A stretch of DNA of 64,000 bases from Candidozyma auris (Eukaryota > Ascomycota > Pichiomycetes > Serinales > Metschnikowiaceae). Below, in pieces: positions 58,513-64,000 of the stretch. Location of the stretch: contig NC_072813.1 of the NCBI RefSeq assembly GCF_003013715.1, positions 1 to 64,000 on the forward strand, written 5' to 3'. The notes beneath the pieces are model-generated. The model searched no databases, was not told the origin of the DNA, and worked only from the letters and a program-made list of their open reading frames with translations. The translations under genes and the position numbers were made by a program. How positions within the stretch are numbered: the first letter of the stretch is position 1; each line of letters starts with the position of its first letter.

Positions 58513-60549
58513 ATGAATATAAACCCGGAGGCGGCGAAGGATATTCCTTGTAAAAACGTTACGATATATGGTTTTTGCAAGTACGAGAAGAAGGGATGCG
58601 TGTTTAGTCACGACAATGCAGGACTGGGAACGAACTCATCGAGCTCGAAGTCGAGTAACACGGGCCAAAAGACCCTCCCCAGCAAGCATAGCTCGATTGA
58701 TTCTAATTCTGAGGCTGCTAGTATAAAAAGTCCCAACGGAACTACCAGTAGTGAATCTGGAACCACGAAGAAGAAATTCAATGCCAGCACACCTTCATTT
58801 CAACCCTCCGTGCAGAGCATCACCAACAAATTTTCGTCATTATCCCCTAAGTTGAAGGACCTCCCACTGTTCGTGCCGGCCAGTCTTGAGCTGCGAGAAG
58901 AATCTTCTACCCCACCAGCACAGACGAAAAAGTTCAATGCAGCAGCCACGCCGTCGTTCACTCCATCGTATGAGGGCTCGGCTCGGTTCGCTGCGTCCAC
59001 AGAACCCCTGAAACTGGTATTTTCCCCCCTGATGCACGCTTCTCTGTCTTTGATAGGTACGAACCAGCAGCAGCCAAAACCTCAGCAAAATCCATACCTC
59101 GCAGGTCCCACACCGACAACTCCTCTTGGGGGAATGGGAAGTATGACAGGCAACCTGGGTTCTGACTTCATGTTTTCTGGTACTCAAGCAGCTCCAACGT
59201 ATCCACTTAACCACCATCTATACGCCCCAGCTCCACCTCCACGGCTCTCTTTGAAAGAGCACCAGACAAATATCAACGATATGTTTATACCGAACAACCT
59301 TCGTGAAGAGCTTTTGAAGAGAAACGAAGCCACCTTACAGACTGTTGCCCTGCTGACCCTTCCGGAACATGTTGGCGAGTACCACTCTTTGGTTCCCATG
59401 GATACAACTTTCACTCAGCCTTCGAAGGTTTACAACTTCCCTAGCTATGTGTACAAAGCAATGTCCAACGTCACCGGACTTCCATACGCTATTCGCAGAA
59501 TTGACTTGAACAGTGAGGTTCACTTTTCGCAAGACATCAAATTGCATAAATTGGCAAGATGGAAAAAGTTGCAGAATCCCAACATTGCAAGACTCCACGA
59601 TGCATTCACAACAGTGGCCTTTGGCACGTACGGCGAACCCGTTTTATGCGTTGTATATGACTACTACCCACTCGCTAATACGTTGCAAGAACAACATATA
59701 ACCAGAAAATTGGGAGGGAAGTTGGAACCTATCACCGAGAACTTACTCTGGTCTTACATCATTCAGATGGCCAATGCTCTTTTGGACCTTCATGAAAATA
59801 AACTCTATGCGGGATCTTCTATATCATTATCAAAGATCCTCATAACGAACAAGGGCAGATTGAGGTTGGGCGCTGTTGGTGTGGACGATGCCTTGACCCT
59901 TAAAGAGACAAATTCTACCGAAAGAGACGAAGATACAATAATGCAACAAAACGAAGATTTAAAACATTTTGTGGATGTTATTCATGAGTTGATTAGGGCC
60001 ACGTTACCTTTTAGTGTTCGGAATGAGAGCTTTGAGCAAGTTCTCGACCAGTTGCACAATCTATCGACTGTGCCATACAGTGAAGAGCTCGTAAATGCTC
60101 TCAAAGGACTAACTAAACTTGGAAAAGGCCAATCCTTGCAGGATTATTTCAAGGAACACCTTGCTCTCCGTTCCCTCAAAGTGCTCAGTGGCCTCGAGGA
60201 TCAGGCTGACTTCATGGAAAGCCAGCTCTCTTCGGAGCTTGAAAATGGCCGTCTTTTCCGCCTCATGACCAAGATAGATTTGTTGGTAAACTTACCCGAG
60301 AAGGAAAGGACGGAAAATGGAACGTTTTATGTGATCAAATTATTTCATCAATTTATTTTCAATTCTTACGATGAGTACGGCAAGCCGGTGGTGGATCTTT
60401 CGAGAATCCTTGTCAACTTGAATAAGCTTGATGCTGGGGTTGACGAGAAGATCTTGCTAATATCGGCCGAGGAAGACAGTTGTATAATAGTGAGTTATAA
60501 AGAAGTGAAGGGCATCATTGAGCTGACGTTTCGTGGTGTTTTTCGCTAG
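58513..60549 (+). CDS. PAN3: PAN2-PAN3 deadenylase subunit Pan3
   Basis: A 678-residue regulatory subunit that recruits the Pan2 nuclease to poly(A)-binding protein for mRNA deadenylation. From the ATG at 58513 (an upstream in-frame GTG at 58504 is not a start), an N-terminal CCCH zinc finger (CKNVTIYGFCKYEKKGCVFSH) is followed by a Ser/Thr/Asn-rich linker with a PAM2-like hydrophobic segment. A pseudokinase domain (about 255-530) is marked by LPEHVGEYHSLVPMD and ISLSKILITNKGRLRLGAVGVDDA, then a coiled coil and the C-terminal knob (NGRLFRLMTKIDLLVNLPE...). Catalytic kinase residues are degenerate, as in all Pan3 proteins. Confidence 0.95.
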   Translation: MNINPEAAKDIPCKNVTIYGFCKYEKKGCVFSHDNAGLGTNSSSSKSSNTGQKTLPSKHSSIDSNSEAASIKSPNGTTSSESGTTKKKFNASTPSFQPSVQSITNKFSSLSPKLKDLPLFVPASLELREESSTPPAQTKKFNAAATPSFTPSYEGSARFAASTEPLKLVFSPLMHASLSLIGTNQQQPKPQQNPYLAGPTPTTPLGGMGSMTGNLGSDFMFSGTQAAPTYPLNHHLYAPAPPPRLSLKEHQTNINDMFIPNNLREELLKRNEATLQTVALLTLPEHVGEYHSLVPMDTTFTQPSKVYNFPSYVYKAMSNVTGLPYAIRRIDLNSEVHFSQDIKLHKLARWKKLQNPNIARLHDAFTTVAFGTYGEPVLCVVYDYYPLANTLQEQHITRKLGGKLEPITENLLWSYIIQMANALLDLHENKLYAGSSISLSKILITNKGRLRLGAVGVDDALTLKETNSTERDEDTIMQQNEDLKHFVDVIHELIRATLPFSVRNESFEQVLDQLHNLSTVPYSEELVNALKGLTKLGKGQSLQDYFKEHLALRSLKVLSGLEDQADFMESQLSSELENGRLFRLMTKIDLLVNLPEKERTENGTFYVIKLFHQFIFNSYDEYGKPVVDLSRILVNLNKLDAGVDEKILLISAEEDSCIIVSYKEVKGIIELTFRGVFR

Positions 60550-61669
60550 CAGGATGAAAGAAAGGATACATGAGAAGACCGAGAAAAGCACCCAAAAAAA
60601 AAAAAAGAAGAAAGAAGAGTAAAACAGAAAACCGTGAAAACACAGATTAAATTGATAGTTTTGATGAAGTAGGCCGTACACTGTAAGTGTGAATTGCAAC
60701 CACACCCACCTCACTCCATGCATGCAATTTCATCCTTACTATCATAATACGTTATATTCCATGTACGCCATACCAGGCGAAACGTAACAACGTTTTTTTG
60801 CCCCGTGTGGCCCGCAGTGGTGTGATGACAGGTGACACTAGGTTGCGCACCTTATCAGTCATCAACAGGTTGGTCACACTGGATCCCGGACAAAAAGAAA
60901 AAAGAAAAAAGAACAGCCTCACCAATAGAATACTGAAAAGCAATGAAATTTTGTAGCCAGTGTCATCTTCATCACCCGTTACTGTCATTTAATTCAGCGT
61001 CATCAAGGTGTTGTGACTCACGCCGTCACCGGGCCGGGATCCCAGCGACGCACGGAAACCACCCATGGAACCTCCACTGTGTGATAAGCGATGGAACAAA
61101 ATGCAACACCGATTTAGTCATTGTACGTCCAATCGGGAAGTCAGTTCGCAGTGGAACCCGGGTGTGGGCGGCGCTGCACGTGACCATGACTAACTGCCAG
61201 TGAGTAATTGTCCAAGCTGGGAGCCGCCCGCGAAACCTCCACTATATATACCGATGCCACACCACCAACATCGTTTTCTCTTCTCACAAGGGTTTCACTC
61301 ACCTGGCATCCACACAACAAAAACAAACAGACAAATCTTTTTACAAATCCATTTTTTTTTATATTGTTAACGCATTCCACGAATTACGCTTCACGGTTCT
61401 TTTTCTACTTTCATCATCGGTTTAATTCAGTGCTGGTCAACTGAATAGGGTTCCTCAGGTTTACGGTCACGGTCGCAACAGATAGTTGCCATATTTTGAA
61501 AATTTCAATACATTTCTAGGGCTCATTGCATACTCATTGGTTTCACTTTACAGCTTTACACATTTTTTTTTTTTCTTTCTATTCACTTGGCGCTCACAAT
61601 GATTAGCATTATCGTTTCCTTGCACTAGGCAAGCGAAGCGAGGAATGAACAGAGTGTCCAGAATCCATC
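60550..61669 (+). promoter_or_regulatory. Promoter and long leader of the PCL5-like cyclin gene
   Basis: This 1.12 kb region has no gene. It contains TGACTCA (61014-61020, Gcn4 consensus), CACGTG (61177-61182), TGACTAA (61187-61193), TATATATA (61243-61250) and a long leader with two upstream ATGs: uORF1 61599-61628 (9 codons) and uORF2 61645-61728, which overlaps the main ATG in another frame. A near copy of the recurrent motif (TTGCAACCAC) lies at about 60694. Confidence 0.6.
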
Positions 61670-61728
61670 ATGTTGTCGTCGAGTGCATCCCCACGGGAGA
61701 TGTCCACGTCTCCATTCGCCAAACGTGA
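61599..61728 (+). promoter_or_regulatory. Two uORFs in the PCL5-like leader, the second overlapping the main start
   Basis: uORF1 is ATG at 61599 to TAG at 61626-61628. uORF2 is ATG at 61645 to TGA at 61726-61728, in a frame different from the main ATG at 61670. A scanning ribosome that uses uORF2 cannot initiate at the main ATG without reinitiation, which would repress translation under ordinary conditions. The TATA box at 61243 makes it likely that both ATGs are in the transcript. Confidence 0.55.
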
Positions 61729-62515
61729 AACCCCTTCTACTCCCCCACTGGAGAGCTATGCTCCCAACAACTCAAAATACTACAACGATCACCTCAACAA
61801 GTCTCAGTTTAACCTCATCCTCACGAACTGCTCAGTCAACTTGATGAAGATGCTCTATCCGTCCTCAGTCACGCAAGTTGATGACGTGAAGTTGAGGTTT
61901 TTCATCATCGAAATCTTGAGAAGATCTAAAGCGTCGACGCAGACGTTGCAGATCTGCTGCTACTACATGTTCAAGCTTGTCAACAAGAAACAAGAGGAGT
62001 TGCCTAGTTGCCCCAAAAAGTTGTTTTTGGCATTGATCATTTTATCGTCGAAGTTTAATCAGGACCACAACTACTCTTTCAAGTCGTGGCTCAAGATTTG
62101 CGGGTGCAAGGGCACCGACGACTCGAGTTTGAATCTTCAAAAATTGAGACAAACAGAAACTCAATGCCTTAAGCTCCTTGACTATGATCTTTACATCAAC
62201 GGGGCGAAGTACGAGAATTGGTGTAATGTCCTTTTGATTTTCGGGTACGATTTCATCTCGTTGCACCATGTCAATCTGGGTATTCTCACCTGGTGCACTG
62301 AAGCAGAGTGCCAAAGAAAGCTTTCTCGCTGGAATCAGTTCTTGCTTAAGATGGACGAGCGCCGGTTGGGCAAAGTCAGTGTCAATTTTAAACATTACTA
62401 TGCTGACCAAGTTGGTACCAAGGTGATTACCAGTGCCCCTGTCAAGCCGGCCTCGTTGTTTGGCAAGAGAACGATTGAGCTGTGTGAGAGTGGCAGCAAG
62501 AGAATGTGTAAATAA
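61670..62515 (+). CDS. PCL5: Pho85 cyclin, PCL5-like
   Basis: A 281-residue cyclin-box protein. The N-terminus (about 1-40) is Ser/Pro-rich with TPPLESYAP, which resembles the TPPLEHN of S. cerevisiae Pcl5. The cyclin box (about 60-195) has VKLRFFIIEILRRSKASTQTLQICCYYMFKL, KKLFLALIILSSKFNQDHNYSFKSWLKI and TETQCLKLLDYDLYINGAKYENW. The C-terminal part is basic. Pcl5 directs Pho85 to phosphorylate Gcn4 for degradation and is itself a Gcn4 target, which fits the TGACTCA site upstream. Other Pho85 cyclins (Pcl1/2/9) cannot be excluded. Confidence 0.8.
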   Translation: MLSSSASPREMSTSPFAKRETPSTPPLESYAPNNSKYYNDHLNKSQFNLILTNCSVNLMKMLYPSSVTQVDDVKLRFFIIEILRRSKASTQTLQICCYYMFKLVNKKQEELPSCPKKLFLALIILSSKFNQDHNYSFKSWLKICGCKGTDDSSLNLQKLRQTETQCLKLLDYDLYINGAKYENWCNVLLIFGYDFISLHHVNLGILTWCTEAECQRKLSRWNQFLLKMDERRLGKVSVNFKHYYADQVGTKVITSAPVKPASLFGKRTIELCESGSKRMCK

Positions 62516-64000
62516 AAATAGACATAACTCTATAAATACCTCGTAGATAACGTCAGTCAAGCAAGTGACTCCAATATCACAAGCATATGTGTCAAAGTTG
62601 GTGCGCCGCAGAGAAATGCGTTCTTTAGAGCGAGAGACGTAACCGCACGCGAATAGATAAGAAGCAGTAAACAGATGAAGGTGACACAAAACGCAAGAGC
62701 ATCTTGACCGATTACGAAGGACGAGCGGAGAGGCGTCTCCCACATGCTTCTATTTCACCAACCACATGAGCACGCCAAGTGGAGAAGGAGTACAAGTGAG
62801 AGGCTGGCGAAGGCCAACATTTGCAGCCATTTGCAGCCGTTCCGCAAACCCACCCTCGGCAACTGTTCACCAAAAACCCTACATTTGGGCCCGCCAGTGT
62901 ACAAGGCCCATTGCACAAGGGTCGAACGATCTGAGCCAGCAGCCCTCAACAAAATATCCCGAGGACTAATATCGCTTAAGAGTGACTTGTGACAAGAACC
63001 TCATACAATAAACTTCTAAAAACTCCTGGACTAAAACCTCTTAGACAAGAGCTCTTAGAGCCTCACAGTCGAACCCACAGTATTCCACTGTATTGTGATT
63101 CGGTGATGCTTCGCCTTTCTGCGTCGTCTAATCCTGCCGCCTTCCAACCACTAAGAGTATTTTCGCAGCCGGTGAAGATTGCACTAATGCGAGCATTCTA
63201 CACCTACTCTACAAAAACACATCCCCCTCCAAATGTCAACACATGACATCACCGATTCCGAGGTGAAACGCACGGTGGGGCCACAATCACCAACACACGC
63301 CGCCGTACCGAGGAATTTGGCGACGTTGGCTGTTTCTCGGGTAAAAAATGCTTCCTTCCAAGCAACCATGCTGGCAGGCTCTGATCAGTCGAAACCCGCT
63401 GAGCAACAAACCAACAACAACAACCCGAGATAAGCAAAAGCAACTACACAAGAAAACACAAGTAACAAAGAGGGATGGAAATCAAATATGAAGCAAACGC
63501 AGAAAGAGGATAATTACACTAAATTGGTCGATAGTCAATTATATTGTTGGTGGCCATCAGCAGAGACAGTGACGAAGGCTCCTCGAAGCCAGCCTGCTGA
63601 AACCCCAAGGCGGTGTTGTTCAGGTTTGCTTCGCTCGGGGGCCACAGGCAAGCAGTGCGTAAATACGCGCCACAAGAAACGGGATAAGGGGCACAAAGGA
63701 TAGAAAAAGTGGCGAGGGCGAAAAAGGCTCAAGGAGAAAGGGAGGGTGCGAGAGCTACCGCCGCCCAGGAAAGTGGCGGGAATCTGAGCACCATTGCCTG
63801 AGAAATGGGGCCAAAAGGTTGTTTCAGGGCTAGGCCAGTTGGGCCGCCCGCTGGCTCCCCTAGGGCGGGTTGGTGTGCCCTTGGCCGCAAAAAGCGCGGT
63901 GAGCCGCTGGGAGTGCTGAGGGAAGAAGTTCCACTGCAAATGGGAGCAGAGGAGTTAAATAGGGGAGAGGATTGGTCTGGAAATACTCAGGGCTAGCTGG
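62516..64000. other. Gene-free GC-rich right end of the window
   Basis: 1.49 kb with no supported gene. It has a tandem pair of near decamers (ATTTGCAGCC twice, 62819-62838) and an exact one (TTTCGCAGCC, 63161-63170). ORFs here are short and have no protein-like features. It is probably the 5' regulatory region of a gene beyond the window. Confidence 0.4.

Noticed and set aside
62516..64000. Genes in the right-end GC-rich region.
   Set aside because: Only short overlapping ORFs without motifs; probably promoter DNA of a gene beyond the window.

Overview
The window is the left end of a chromosome from a budding yeast. The sequence starts with 18 tandem copies of a 20-23 bp telomeric repeat, C-rich strand inward, of the long-unit type found in Candida and relatives. 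Genes are compact and mostly intronless; the two introns seen carry TACTAAC branch points. A glucosylceramide synthase, which Saccharomyces lacks, and the long telomere unit point to the CTG-Ser clade (Candida/Clavispora/Metschnikowia group). The species is not named here. If the clade is right, CTG codons read as Ser; that was not proved from the sequence.

Layout. 1-369 telomere; 370-1037 subtelomere with no supported gene. 1-8.6 kb is a rapidly changing subtelomeric block: a ZIP zinc transporter with a Cys/His-repeat ectodomain, a divergent GPI-protein relic built from the same repeat, a second GPI-type wall protein, a possible retrotransposon gag-derived gene, and a CSR1-like Sec14 protein. 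Three of these are broken by small frameshifts. From about 10 kb the content is core: ferric reductase, HSX11, CAT2, ATG11, PRPP synthetase, ILV3, a charged-helix protein, homocitrate synthase, a small membrane protein, SYG1, an alpha/beta-hydrolase-phosphatase fusion, NEO1, a 2.7 kb gene-poor interval, a mitochondrial protein, ATP1, two uncharacterised genes, APE2, a rhodanese protein, ESS1, a broken ORF abutting ESS1, URA6, an IRC24-like reductase, PAN3 and a PCL5-like cyclin. The last 1.5 kb shows no gene.

Themes. Amino-acid biosynthesis (ILV3, homocitrate synthase) and its control (PCL5-like cyclin) fall together, and ILV3 and PCL5 carry Gcn4-type promoter sites. Metal and phosphate handling is represented by the ZIP transporter, ferric reductase and SYG1.

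The most unusual observation is not a gene. A decamer, TTTYGCARCC, occurs at least 13 times exactly, plus near matches, in intergenic DNA on both strands, usually 80-600 bp upstream of a start codon. It looks like the site of a general regulatory factor I cannot name. Other points of interest are the shared zinc-binding module, uORFs over the PCL5-like start, and the hydrolase-phosphatase fusion.
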